Source: Paenibacillus_S vulneris (GTDB taxonomy: Bacteria; Bacillota; Bacilli; Paenibacillales; NBRC-103111). From it: a DNA stretch of 64,000 nt. Position numbers and translations under genes: made by a program. Every line of letters begins with the position of its first letter. The stretch's first letter is position 1. The notes beneath the pieces were generated by a model, which was not told the origin of the DNA, searched no databases, and saw only the letters and a program-made list of their open reading frames with translations. This document shows, in pieces, positions 50,623 through 59,599 of the stretch. Where the stretch lies: contig NZ_BAABJG010000014.1 of NCBI RefSeq assembly GCF_039543185.1, forward strand, positions 124,001-188,000. Reading direction: 5' to 3'.

Positions 50623-52503
50623 CTAGTGAGAGCCTTCCATATTACGAAACTGATTATAGAACATTTGATAGTAGGTGCCTTGACGCTCGATAAGCTTGTC
50701 ATGGCTTCCCTGCTCCACGATCTCTCCATGGTCGATGACCATAATCGAATCGGCATCCCTTATCGTATTCAATCTGTGTGCGATAATGAAGCTGGTTCTG
50801 CCCTCCATAATCTTCAGCAGGGCATCCTGTATATGCAGCTCGGTCCGCGTATCAATGCTGCTCGTCGCTTCGTCCAAGATCAGAATAGAAGGCTTTGCCA
50901 AGATGACCCGGGCGATAGCGAGCAGCTGACGCTGCCCTTGGCTTAAATTGCCTCCATTCTCGGACAGCTCCGTATCATACTGCTTGGGCAGTCTCTTAAT
51001 AAAGGCATCGGCATTGGCCATTCTGGCCGCCATCTCCACTTCTTCGTCCGTAGCATCCGATTTGCCATATTTGATATTTTCCTTAATCGTCCCCGAAAAT
51101 AAATAGGTATCCTGAAGCACGATCCCGAAGCATCTTCGCAGACTGTCCCGGGTGTATTCCTTAATGTCACGGCCATCAATATAGATGGTGCCGGACGGAA
51201 TGTCATAAAACCGGGTAATCAGGTTCACGATCGTCGTCTTCCCCGCTCCGGTCGGACCGACCAGCGCCGTACTGCTTCCCTGAGGCGATTCAAAGCTGAT
51301 ATTTTTTAAGATGGGAACATCCGGTCTGTAGCCGAAGGTCACATTATCGAAGACTACATGCCCTTTCGTCTCTTTCAGCTCGATAGCGTCAGGCGAATCG
51401 GCCGGTTCCTCCTTCTCATCCAGGACTTCAAACACGCGCTCAGCGCCTGCAACCCCGGACTGAAGAATATTGTACGTATTCGCCATTTCATTGAGCGGCC
51501 GTACGAATTGGCGCGAATAGCTGAGGAAGCTGGCGATAACCCCGACCGTAATGTGTCCTTTGACAGCCAGTACGCCTCCGACGATCGCAACAGCCGCGAA
51601 GCCGATGTTATTGATAACGGCAAGGAGAGGCATCAGGAAGCCGGAAAAAATTTGCGCCTTTAATCCCACCTCGTACAGCTTATCGTTCACGGAATTGAAT
51701 TCGTGAATCGCCTTCTCCTCATGGTTGAACGCCTTAACGACATGAATGCCGGAAATCGTCTCCTCGATATGGCCGTTCAGCTTGCCCAGCTGGGCCTGCT
51801 GCTCCTTGAACAGTACGCTGGTTCTCTTCGTTATCGTCTTGCCTAGAATGTAAACCAGCGGCACGGTAATGAGTGTAGCCAAAGTCAGCAGCGGACTTAA
51901 AATGATCATCATCGTCAGGGATCCGACAATCGCAATCGTCCCCGACATCAATTGGGTGGTGGATTGCGAGATCGTATTGCTCACGTTATCGATATCGTTG
52001 GACAGTCTGCTCATGACCTCCCCGTGCGGCCTGGAATCGAAGAAGGACAAGGGCAGCTTCTGCAGCTTGGCGAACAGTGTCGTTCGCAGGTTGCCTACGA
52101 TCCGCTGTGATACCCCGGCCATAAACCAGCTCTGCAGGAATGTCAGCACGCCGTCGGTCAAGTACGCTGCAACCAGCGCCAGGATCATCAGCTCAAGCAT
52201 TTGAAAGTGAACCGAGCCGTTGGAGGCGGTCATGGAATCGACCGCCTTTCCGATAATGTACGGGCCGGTCAAAGTAACCAAGGCGTCCACCAGAATAAAG
52301 AGGAATACGACGGCCAGCATCCTCCGCTGGGTACCGACGAATTTCCATATTCTGCGCAGGGTCGCCTTGAAATTTTTCGGCTTGACGACCGGACCGCCCC
52401 GCCCGCCGGGGCGCGGACCAAAGCCGCCGGGTCGTCCGGCCTGCAGCATAGGAACTTCCTGCGGCGGTTGATTGTCTCTGGATGTGTCATTAGGCTTCGA
52501 CAT
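50623..52503 (-). CDS. ABC exporter half-transporter (YfiC-like, catalytic)
   Basis: Protein of 626 residues: a Gly/Pro/Arg-rich N-terminal tail (about 15-45), six membrane helices (about 60-350) and a C-terminal ATPase. Walker A is VGPTGAGKTT, signature LSQGQRQ, Walker B with the catalytic Glu ILILDEATSSID, and the H-loop His in IIAHRLNTI. It overlaps the upstream half-transporter by 14 bases. The pair resembles B. subtilis YfiB/YfiC and other heterodimeric multidrug exporters, in which this partner carries the canonical ATP site. Substrate unknown. Confidence 0.9.
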   Translation of the reverse strand: MSKPNDTSRDNQPPQEVPMLQAGRPGGFGPRPGGRGGPVVKPKNFKATLRRIWKFVGTQRRMLAVVFLFILVDALVTLTGPYIIGKAVDSMTASNGSVHFQMLELMILALVAAYLTDGVLTFLQSWFMAGVSQRIVGNLRTTLFAKLQKLPLSFFDSRPHGEVMSRLSNDIDNVSNTISQSTTQLMSGTIAIVGSLTMMIILSPLLTLATLITVPLVYILGKTITKRTSVLFKEQQAQLGKLNGHIEETISGIHVVKAFNHEEKAIHEFNSVNDKLYEVGLKAQIFSGFLMPLLAVINNIGFAAVAIVGGVLAVKGHITVGVIASFLSYSRQFVRPLNEMANTYNILQSGVAGAERVFEVLDEKEEPADSPDAIELKETKGHVVFDNVTFGYRPDVPILKNISFESPQGSSTALVGPTGAGKTTIVNLITRFYDIPSGTIYIDGRDIKEYTRDSLRRCFGIVLQDTYLFSGTIKENIKYGKSDATDEEVEMAARMANADAFIKRLPKQYDTELSENGGNLSQGQRQLLAIARVILAKPSILILDEATSSIDTRTELHIQDALLKIMEGRTSFIIAHRLNTIRDADSIMVIDHGEIVEQGSHDKLIERQGTYYQMFYNQFRNMEGSH

Positions 52504-54232
52504 TCCTATGCGCCTCCTTCCCCATTTGCGATAAATAGATTTCCTGATACACCTGGCAGCTTCTCATCAGCTCATCGTGCTTGCCTATGCCGACAACCTC
52601 GCCTTGATCGAGCACGACGATTTTATCGGCGTCCATAACCGATGAAATTCTCTGCGCGATAAGAATGCAGGTAAGGCCCTGCGTATACTTCTTGAGCCCC
52701 TCCTTGATTCTCGCTTCCGTCGCCGTATCTACAGCGCTTGTACAGTCGTCCAGAATAAGAATTTCCGGCTTTCTGACCAGAGCTCTTGCAATGGAAACCC
52801 GCTGCTTCTGACCTCCGGAGAAGTTGATTCCGCGCTGGCCGAGCCGGGTCTCATATCCCTCCGGAAACGAAGTAATGAACGGGTGGGCCTCCGCAATTTC
52901 CGCCGCTTGGATAATTTCCTCCATCGTCGCGTCTTCCTTGCCCCACCGGATGTTTTCCGTCACCGTCCCTGTGAACAGTACGGTTTTCTGGGGAACGATC
53001 GCGATTTTCTCTCTAAGCTTGGCCGGATCGATCCGGGTCACATCCACTCCGTTTACCTTTACCGTACCGGAGGTGGCGTCATAGAATCTCGGGATCAGCC
53101 CGACGAGGCTGCTTTTGCCCGATCCGGTGGAGCCGATGATGCCCACGGTTTCGCCCGGCATGCAGGTCAACGTTACCCCTTTGACCACCGGGTCGCCGGA
53201 AGCCCCTTCATAGGAAAAGCTGACATTTTCAAAATCCACTCTGCCGCTTTGCTGCGGGTTTAACTGCGTATCCGGCTTCCAGGTCATCCTGGACTGCTGA
53301 TCAAATACTTCCCCGATCCGCTGGGCTGAGGCTTTGGCCCGGATGAACATATTGAACACCATGGAAATTGTCATTAAGGAAAACAAAATTTGCGTCATAT
53401 AGTTAATAAACGCAATAATATGCCCGACCTGTATACTTCCGTTCGAGACCCCCAATCCCCCGAACCACAGCACCGCAATAATCCCGATATTGACCGTCAG
53501 CATGATGGCCGGGTTGAAGATGGACATGGCCCGCATCGCTTCAATGGAGCGCGCCTGGTACGTCTCGTTCACATGATGAAACTTGTCGACCTCATAGTCG
53601 AACCGGTTGAAGGCCTTGACGACGCGCACTCCGGACAAATACTCCCTCATCACGCCGTTGACGGAATCCAGCGCCTTCTGCACCCGGATAAACCGGGGGA
53701 ATCCGATCTTCATGTTCAAGGCTATGAGAATTCCGACTATGGGAACCACTACAGCCAACACGATCGACAGCTGAGGATTCAGACGCGTAGCCATAATCAG
53801 ACTGCCTATACACAATAAGGGAGCTTTTACGAAAATCCGCATCAGACCGTTTGTAAAATTCTGCACCTGAGTCACATCGTTCGTTAAGCGAGTGATTAAG
53901 GAGGCTCTCTCAAATTGGTCGATGTTCTCAAATGAAAGCGTTTGTATTTTAGCAAATAAATCTTTTCTAAGCTCCGCCCCGAACTTCTGCGATACGCGGC
54001 TGGCCAAAATGTTGCGCCCTGTTGCCGCCAACGCGCCGAGGAATGTGATCAGCAGCATAAATCCGCCCATGCTCAGAACATAATTCATGTCATTGCCGGC
54101 TACGCCCACATCCACGATATGCGACATCACCGTGGGCAGAGTCAAATCCGCCAAGGCTTCACAGGTTAAAAATAAGACCGCAATCGTAAACAGCTTCCAA
54201 TACTTACGAACGTATTTTTTAAAGAACGACAA
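52490..54232 (-). CDS. ABC exporter half-transporter (YfiB-like, degenerate site)
   Basis: Protein of 580 residues with six helices and an ATPase domain. It starts MSFFKKYVRKYWKLFTIAVLF, similar to YfiB. Walker A is IGSTGSGKSS, signature FSGGQKQ, but Walker B reads LILDDCTSAVD, with Asp in place of the catalytic Glu, and the H-loop His is replaced by Gln (LIAQRISSV). Such replacements define the degenerate partner of heterodimeric exporters. It is followed by its partner with a 14-base overlap. No regulator gene is adjacent. Confidence 0.9.
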   Translation of the reverse strand: MSFFKKYVRKYWKLFTIAVLFLTCEALADLTLPTVMSHIVDVGVAGNDMNYVLSMGGFMLLITFLGALAATGRNILASRVSQKFGAELRKDLFAKIQTLSFENIDQFERASLITRLTNDVTQVQNFTNGLMRIFVKAPLLCIGSLIMATRLNPQLSIVLAVVVPIVGILIALNMKIGFPRFIRVQKALDSVNGVMREYLSGVRVVKAFNRFDYEVDKFHHVNETYQARSIEAMRAMSIFNPAIMLTVNIGIIAVLWFGGLGVSNGSIQVGHIIAFINYMTQILFSLMTISMVFNMFIRAKASAQRIGEVFDQQSRMTWKPDTQLNPQQSGRVDFENVSFSYEGASGDPVVKGVTLTCMPGETVGIIGSTGSGKSSLVGLIPRFYDATSGTVKVNGVDVTRIDPAKLREKIAIVPQKTVLFTGTVTENIRWGKEDATMEEIIQAAEIAEAHPFITSFPEGYETRLGQRGINFSGGQKQRVSIARALVRKPEILILDDCTSAVDTATEARIKEGLKKYTQGLTCILIAQRISSVMDADKIVVLDQGEVVGIGKHDELMRSCQVYQEIYLSQMGKEAHRNVEA

Positions 54233-54378
54233 GGCCCTGTTCTTCCTCTCCTAATTTATTTAGCTTCCCTATATAAAACATACTCCTTTCAAACCAAATT
54301 GTCACTTCATTTTTCGCACAATTTGTTTGTAGTATAATGAGATTCATAGCAGCCCATATCAAAGGAGGACCTGGCCTT

Positions 54379-55341
54379 ATGAACATTGTTGTGCTGGACG
54401 GATATACCTTGAACCCCGGAGACTTGAGCTGGGATAAAATCTCCCGGCTTGGACCTACCGCCATCTATGACCGGACTCCCGCCGAGCTCATCGTAGAACG
54501 GGCGGCGGATGCCGAAATCGTATTGACGAACAAAACGCCTCTGTCCGCAGCAACGCTCGAAAAGCTTCCCAAGCTTCGTTATATCGGCGTTCTGGCAACA
54601 GGCTACAATATTGTAGATATCCATGCCGCCCGGGAGAAGGGCATCCCCGTGACCAATATCCCTACCTACGGAACGCATTCGGTTGCCCAATTTGTGTTCG
54701 CTATGATATTGGAGCTGTGCCACCGTATAGGCCGCCACGATGAGGCCGTTAAAGCTGGAGAATGGACAAGCAGCATCGACTTCTGCTTTACGAAATCGCC
54801 GCTTATCGAGCTGTCCGGCAAAACCATCGGCTTGATCGGCCTGGGCAAAATCGGCACTCAAACCGCCCGCATCGCCCAGGCGATGAATATGCGGGTCTTA
54901 GCCGTAGGCAGCGGTCGCAGCCGTCCTCAACCCGTCGAAGGAGTCGAATGGACGGATATGGAAACGCTGCTTCGAGCCTCGGATATCGTGAGCCTTCACT
55001 GCCCGCTGACCCCGGATACGGAGCAGCTTATCAACCGCGAGCGGCTTGCTTGGATGAAGCCCACCGCCTTCTTGATCAACACGGCGAGAGGCGGCCTCAT
55101 TCACGAACAGGACCTGGCGGATGCGCTGAATGGGCAAGCCATTGCCGGCGCGGCGCTGGATGTGCTGTCCGTCGAGCCTCCTCCAGCCGATAACCCGCTG
55201 CTGACAGCGAGAAATTGTATTATTACCCCGCATATCGCATGGGCTACCCAGGAGGCTCGCGCCAGACTTATGGACACAGCCGCTGATAATGTCGCTGCTT
55301 TTCTGGAAGGCAAGCCCGTCCATATCGTTAATGGAATATGA
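54379..55341 (+). CDS. D-2-hydroxyacid dehydrogenase (glycerate dehydrogenase-like)
   Basis: Protein of 320 residues. The nucleotide-binding motif is GLIGLGKIGTQTARIAQAMNMRV, catalytic Arg in INTARGGLIHEQDL, Glu in ALDVLSVEPPP and His in ITPHIAWATQEAR. The tryptophan after the catalytic His and the overall spacing suggest the glycerate/hydroxypyruvate reductase subgroup. The ATG at 54379 has AAAGGAGG ten bases upstream; the frame extends 14 codons into the promoter region. Single gene. Confidence 0.9.
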   Translation: MNIVVLDGYTLNPGDLSWDKISRLGPTAIYDRTPAELIVERAADAEIVLTNKTPLSAATLEKLPKLRYIGVLATGYNIVDIHAAREKGIPVTNIPTYGTHSVAQFVFAMILELCHRIGRHDEAVKAGEWTSSIDFCFTKSPLIELSGKTIGLIGLGKIGTQTARIAQAMNMRVLAVGSGRSRPQPVEGVEWTDMETLLRASDIVSLHCPLTPDTEQLINRERLAWMKPTAFLINTARGGLIHEQDLADALNGQAIAGAALDVLSVEPPPADNPLLTARNCIITPHIAWATQEARARLMDTAADNVAAFLEGKPVHIVNGI

Positions 55342-55498
55342 TCAGGCTAGGCATTGTGCCGGACTCCCTTGGATGTCCGGTTTTTGCCGTGGAGACCGCT
55401 GTGTATCGCCGAGATCGCTGCAACAGTAGAAGGAAGAATGCGGGAAGAGAGTCTGCTGCATGGCTTGCGGGGATTTCATTGGGCTTGCGGATCAGCTG

Positions 55499-55520
55499 AG
55501 TTACTTAACTTAAGGTAACT
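55499..55520. promoter_or_regulatory. Inverted repeat upstream of the aldo/keto reductase gene
   Basis: AGTTAC-N10-GTAACT, an inverted repeat of six-base arms, about 83 bases before the start. The GTAAC/GTTAC half-sites look like those bound by HxlR-family regulators, which often control oxidoreductase genes. A good -10 (TATAAT, 55565-55570) follows; the -35 is not convincing. Confidence 0.45.
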
Positions 55521-55602
55521 AAATGAGGTCAAGTTGCGTACTTCTCCCTTCCCGGCATTGAAGGTATAATAGCTCCAGAAAACCTAGAAGGAGTGAGCTT
55601 CC

Positions 55603-56577
55603 ATGAAATATAGACGCGTTGGCGCAAGCGGGTTGAAGGTAAGCGAGATCGGTCTCGGCAGCTGGTTAACCTATGGCACTGCCGCCGAGCAAAAGGCTGC
55701 GGACGCATGCATTCAAACCGCGTTCGAATGCGGAATCAATTTCTTCGATACGGCGAACGCCTACAATCGGGGAGAAGGAGAAAAGGCAATGGGGGCGGCC
55801 CTCAAGCCCTATGAAAGATCGAGCTATGTGCTGTCTACCAAAGTTTATTTTCCTATGGGACAAGGTCCCAATGACCGCGGATTATCCCGCAAGCATATTA
55901 AAGAGCAGTGCGAAGCCAGTCTGAAAAGATTAGGCGTGGACTACATCGACATCTATTTCTGTCACCGGTACGACGACCAGACTCCTGTGGAGGAGACGCT
56001 CCGCGCTCTGGATGATCTTCAAGCCGAAGGCAGAATCTTGTACGCCGCCGTCAGCGAATGGAGCGCAGCTCAAATAGCCGACGCCGTCGGCATCGGAACA
56101 TCGTTGAGATTGCGGCCCTTGATCTCGAATCAGCCGATTTATAATATGTTTGAACGGTATATCGAACGCGAGGTGATGCCTGTATCCATGGCTGCAGGCT
56201 TGGGCCAGATTGTGTTCTCGCCTCTCGCCCAAGGGATATTGACGGGAAAATACAAGCCGAACCAGCAGCTGCCTTCGGACAGCAGGGCTGCCAACCGGGC
56301 GGTCAACCATGTCATCAACAGCTATCTTCAGGAAGATGTGCTGCTTTGTGTGGAGGAGCTCGGACAAGTTGCTGAACGGCTCGGTATTCAGCTGTCCCAG
56401 CTCGCGTTGGCCTGGGTGCTAAGACAGCCGGGTGTCAGCTCGGCCTTGATCGGGGCCAGCCATCCGCAGCAAATCGAGGAAAATGTAAAAGCGGTGGATA
56501 TCGCGCTTCAGCAGGATACGCTCGATGAAATTGACCGTATTCTGCAAAAAGTCGCCGGGTTCGCTCCGCTTCGATAA
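55603..56577 (+). CDS. Aldo/keto reductase
   Basis: Protein of 324 residues of the AKR superfamily, in the group of voltage-gated K+ channel beta-subunit-like and glyceraldehyde 3-phosphate reductases (YghZ type). The catalytic tetrad is visible: Asp49 and Tyr54 in FFDTANAYNRGEGE, Lys80 in LSTKVYF, His121 in IDIYFCHRYDDQTP. The NADPH site includes SALIGASHPQQIEENV. It reduces aldehydes with NADPH. ATG after AGAAGGAGTGAGCTTCC. Monocistronic with a strong terminator. Confidence 0.92.
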   Translation: MKYRRVGASGLKVSEIGLGSWLTYGTAAEQKAADACIQTAFECGINFFDTANAYNRGEGEKAMGAALKPYERSSYVLSTKVYFPMGQGPNDRGLSRKHIKEQCEASLKRLGVDYIDIYFCHRYDDQTPVEETLRALDDLQAEGRILYAAVSEWSAAQIADAVGIGTSLRLRPLISNQPIYNMFERYIEREVMPVSMAAGLGQIVFSPLAQGILTGKYKPNQQLPSDSRAANRAVNHVINSYLQEDVLLCVEELGQVAERLGIQLSQLALAWVLRQPGVSSALIGASHPQQIEENVKAVDIALQQDTLDEIDRILQKVAGFAPLR

Positions 56578-56594
56578 GTGCCGGAGTAAGCAGG

Positions 56595-56622
56595 AAAAGG
56601 ATCCGCTAATGCGGATCCTTTT
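56595..56622 (+). terminator. Strong bidirectional terminator
   Basis: AAAAGGATCCGC / GCGGATCCTTTT, a 12-bp perfect stem with a TAAT loop between the converging aldo/keto reductase and dehydratase genes. Confidence 0.93.
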
Positions 56623-56625
56623 GCT

Positions 56626-58605
56626 TTACTCCGACCTCTCCATAGCGCGCTTCCCCGCTTCCAAAACAGCCAGGATGCGGTCCACATCATACACGCTTCC
56701 CGCCCAAGTTCCGCCGCTGACCGATTGCAACGCAGCCCATAAGCGGGTATCGTCGGGAAGCCTCGGGTCGGCCCTTAGGCCGGGATGAGGGGTTCGGGAT
56801 GCCAGCACCTGCGCTCCTTCCTCCGGGGTTAGCAGGTCGTCTCCGTGCCCTATGAAATGTACGCTGCCTTCCAGCCGATTTCGGTCGATTCTAATCTCTA
56901 TGGTGTCTCCATCACGAAGCTTTCCTATCGGACCGCCAACGAGAGCTTCCGGACCGACGTGCCCTATACAAGCTCCCGTCGATACTCCGGAAAATCTGGC
57001 ATCCGTAATCAACGATACTCGTTTGCCAAAGGGCAGATGCTTCAAAGCGGACGTGACTTGATAAGTCTCTTCCATCCCTGAGCCCGATGGTCCGCGCCCG
57101 ATCAGGACCATAATATCTCCCGCCTCAATCCCGCCTTGCTTGATAGCGGCTATCGCCTCTTTCTCCGAGGTAAATATTTTGGCTTTGCCCCGGTGATGGT
57201 ACACTCCGTCCTCCTGTACAACCGACGGATCTATGGCGGTTGACTTAATGACCGAGCCTTCCGGTGCCAAATTGCCGACGGGGAACGTTACGGTCGAGGT
57301 TAAGCCGCGCTGCCGGGCCTTCGCCGGATTCATGATCACCTCGTCGGGATCGATGCCGTCCTTCTCCATAAGCAGGCGTCTCATACGATGACGCCTCACG
57401 CTCTGCTCCCACCAATCCAATACCGTGCCGATCGTTTCCCCGGAGACGGTCATCGCATGCTCTTCCAATACGCCCTCCCGGCGGAGATGAAGCATCACCT
57501 CCGGTACGCCTCCTGCCAGAAACACTCGAACGGTCGGATGATCAACCGGACCATTAGGGAGGACACTGACCAGCCGCGGCACGTTCCGATTGATTCGAAT
57601 CCAGTCTTGTACTGTCGGTATCGGAAGACGCGCGGCATGGGCAACGGCAGGAATATGCAGCAGCAGATTGGTCGACCCGCCAAATGCCGCATGCACGGCC
57701 ATCGCATTATGGACGGCTGCTTCGGTTAACACGTGCTTCATGACGATTCCCTTCCGGTCCATGAGCATCAACGCGCGTGCGGATTGGCGGGACATCTCCT
57801 TCCACACAGGCTGTCCCGACGGAGCCAGAGCCGCATGGGGCACTGTCATTCCCAACGCTTCGGCGACCACTTGGGAGGTAGCCGCCGTCCCAAGAAACTG
57901 GCAGCCCCCGCCAGGCGTCGCACAGGCCCGGCACCCAAGGTCGGCGGCATCCTCCAGCGTGATCTCGCCTTTGGCATAACGCGCGCCGATCGTCTGAATC
58001 TTGCCCGCGTCCTCGCCACGGGTCGGCGGCAGCGTCACACCCCCTGGCACAAGGATGCAGGGGAGCTCGTGCATGGCAGCGAGCGCCATCATCATCGCCG
58101 GCAGCCCTTTGTCGCATGTGGCGACTCCAATCACGCCCTTGCGCGTCGGCAGCGAACGGATCAGCCGCCTGAAGACCATCGCGGCATCATTCCGATAAGG
58201 CAAGGAATCGAACATACCCTCCGTTCCCTGGGACCGTCCATCACACGGATCACTGACATATCCGGCAAACGGAATCCCTCCACTCGCGCTTATTTCCTCC
58301 GCAGCCGACTTCATTAGCAGCCCGACCTCCCAATGACCGGTGTGGTAGCCTAGCGCAGCCGGGCTTCCGTCTTCATTCCGGATGCCGCCCTGCGTGCTTA
58401 ACAGCAAATACTGCCTGCCGCCCAATCCGCCCGGCGCCCATCCCATTCCCGCATTTTGCGTTAGTCCGAACAGCTCGCCGCTTGGCGCGTGAAGCAGCAT
58501 GTCTTTGGTCAAAGGCAGTGTGCCCGCAGGGCCCGCCGAATGGGTCTCAATAGCAAACAAGCCTTCCTCATTCTGCCCCATGATCTCGTTCAACACATCC
58601 GTCAT
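56626..58605 (-). CDS. IlvD/EDD family dehydratase (YjhG/YagF-like sugar acid dehydratase)
   Basis: Protein of about 659 residues. It matches the YjhG/YagF branch: THSAGPAGTLPLTKDMLLHAPSGELFGL near the N-terminus, Fe-S cluster cysteines in SDPCDGRSQGTEG, GVATCDKGLPAMMMALAAM and ACATPGGGCQFLGTAATSQV, and DARFSGVSTGACIGHVGPEA near the C-terminus. E. coli YjhG and YagF dehydrate D-xylonate, so a pentonate or hexonate is the likely substrate. The start at 58605 follows GAGGGTGGCGG; the frame opens twelve codons further without a site. The GntR-family gene upstream is its likely regulator. Confidence 0.92.
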   Translation of the reverse strand: MTDVLNEIMGQNEEGLFAIETHSAGPAGTLPLTKDMLLHAPSGELFGLTQNAGMGWAPGGLGGRQYLLLSTQGGIRNEDGSPAALGYHTGHWEVGLLMKSAAEEISASGGIPFAGYVSDPCDGRSQGTEGMFDSLPYRNDAAMVFRRLIRSLPTRKGVIGVATCDKGLPAMMMALAAMHELPCILVPGGVTLPPTRGEDAGKIQTIGARYAKGEITLEDAADLGCRACATPGGGCQFLGTAATSQVVAEALGMTVPHAALAPSGQPVWKEMSRQSARALMLMDRKGIVMKHVLTEAAVHNAMAVHAAFGGSTNLLLHIPAVAHAARLPIPTVQDWIRINRNVPRLVSVLPNGPVDHPTVRVFLAGGVPEVMLHLRREGVLEEHAMTVSGETIGTVLDWWEQSVRRHRMRRLLMEKDGIDPDEVIMNPAKARQRGLTSTVTFPVGNLAPEGSVIKSTAIDPSVVQEDGVYHHRGKAKIFTSEKEAIAAIKQGGIEAGDIMVLIGRGPSGSGMEETYQVTSALKHLPFGKRVSLITDARFSGVSTGACIGHVGPEALVGGPIGKLRDGDTIEIRIDRNRLEGSVHFIGHGDDLLTPEEGAQVLASRTPHPGLRADPRLPDDTRLWAALQSVSGGTWAGSVYDVDRILAVLEAGKRAMERSE

Positions 58606-58706
58606 AGTAACCGCCACCCTCTCATCCTTTTTATTGAACAAAAAAAGAATACGCTTACAAGCCTGGTATTTGAGGAATGCCTTGGGTCAAGGCAATTCTC
58701 CCAGCC

Positions 58707-59393
58707 TTACTTGAAATACGCCGGGTACTTTTCTTTCAGCTGATCCTTATCGATATCTCCCATGCTAAGGTGCTCTTTCATAATCTTTCCGGCAGCATCT
58801 TCCTGTTTGTCACGGATGGCCTGTACTAGTCCTTGATGCTGCTCCAGAATACTCTCCCAATCCGTATTGGAAGCAAGCCGCAAAAAACGAATGCGGTTGT
58901 AATGCGTACTCATTTGCTGGATCATATTCCAGGTTCGGATTTTGCCGCAGCCGGTAATAATCGCTTTATGAAATTCTTCGTCCAGCTCAAACAGCCGTTC
59001 ATAATTTTTCTCCGCTGCGCAAAGCTGCTGAAGATTGATCAGGTTTTGCAAATGCAGCACCTGCTCGGAGCTCAGTACGGTACAAGCCTCTCTGACAACC
59101 GCCGATTCCAGCGTTTCCCGAATAAAGCGGGACTCTTCAACATGCTGCCAGTCGATCAGTGAGATAAAAGAGCCTTTTTGCGGAACCGTCTCGATCAATT
59201 CCTCCTGGGCCAGCTTGACGAAGGCTTCGCGAATGGGAGTGCGGCTAACCTGCAGCATCTCGATGACGTCCTTTTCCGAAATAAACCGGCCGGGCTCCAA
59301 CCGCAATTCCATAATGTTCTTCTTCAGCGTGCTGTGAACGTAATCCCGAATGAGTCCCTTATTGTCTCTTGCCGATTGTAAATGAAGTTCCAT
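58707..59393 (-). CDS. GntR family regulator (FadR subfamily)
   Basis: Protein of 228 residues. The winged helix-turn-helix is clear in IRDYVHSTLKKNIMELRLEPGRFISEKDVIEMLQVSRTPIREAFVKLAQEELIETVPQKGSFI, followed by an all-helical FCD ligand domain with EEFHKAIITGC. FadR-subfamily members beside sugar-acid dehydratases bind the acid or a product. It is about 100 bases upstream of the dehydratase gene in the same direction. ATG after GGAGGAAATCC. Confidence 0.92.
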   Translation of the reverse strand: MELHLQSARDNKGLIRDYVHSTLKKNIMELRLEPGRFISEKDVIEMLQVSRTPIREAFVKLAQEELIETVPQKGSFISLIDWQHVEESRFIRETLESAVVREACTVLSSEQVLHLQNLINLQQLCAAEKNYERLFELDEEFHKAIITGCGKIRTWNMIQQMSTHYNRIRFLRLASNTDWESILEQHQGLVQAIRDKQEDAAGKIMKEHLSMGDIDKDQLKEKYPAYFK

Positions 59394-59533
59394 GGATTTC
59401 CTCCGCTATTCCTAGTATTCCTACTATAACAAGAAGACCCTGGAGATACAAGGCAGTGCGATTCATTATCCCCGTAGTTGGATGCAAATGTAAAAACATT
59501 CCATAATCCACCACCGCCGTCCTGCCTAAGAGG

Positions 59534-59564
59534 CGAATAACCGTTTTCCAAAAGCTTCATACTA
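59534..59564 (+). promoter_or_regulatory. SigG-type forespore promoter of the ger operon
   Basis: CGAATA (consensus TGAATA/TGCATA), 18-base spacer, CATACTA (consensus CATNNTA), 36 bases before gerA-type start. This matches the forespore sigma-G form expected for germination receptor operons. Confidence 0.6.
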
Positions 59565-59599
59565 CAAGGTATGTATATTTTGGAAGGGAGGCGTTTCAC

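Noticed and set aside
53933..53946. cre-like sequence TGAAAGCGTTTGTA
   Set aside because: It lies deep inside the coding region of the ABC half-transporter, far from any start; probably chance.
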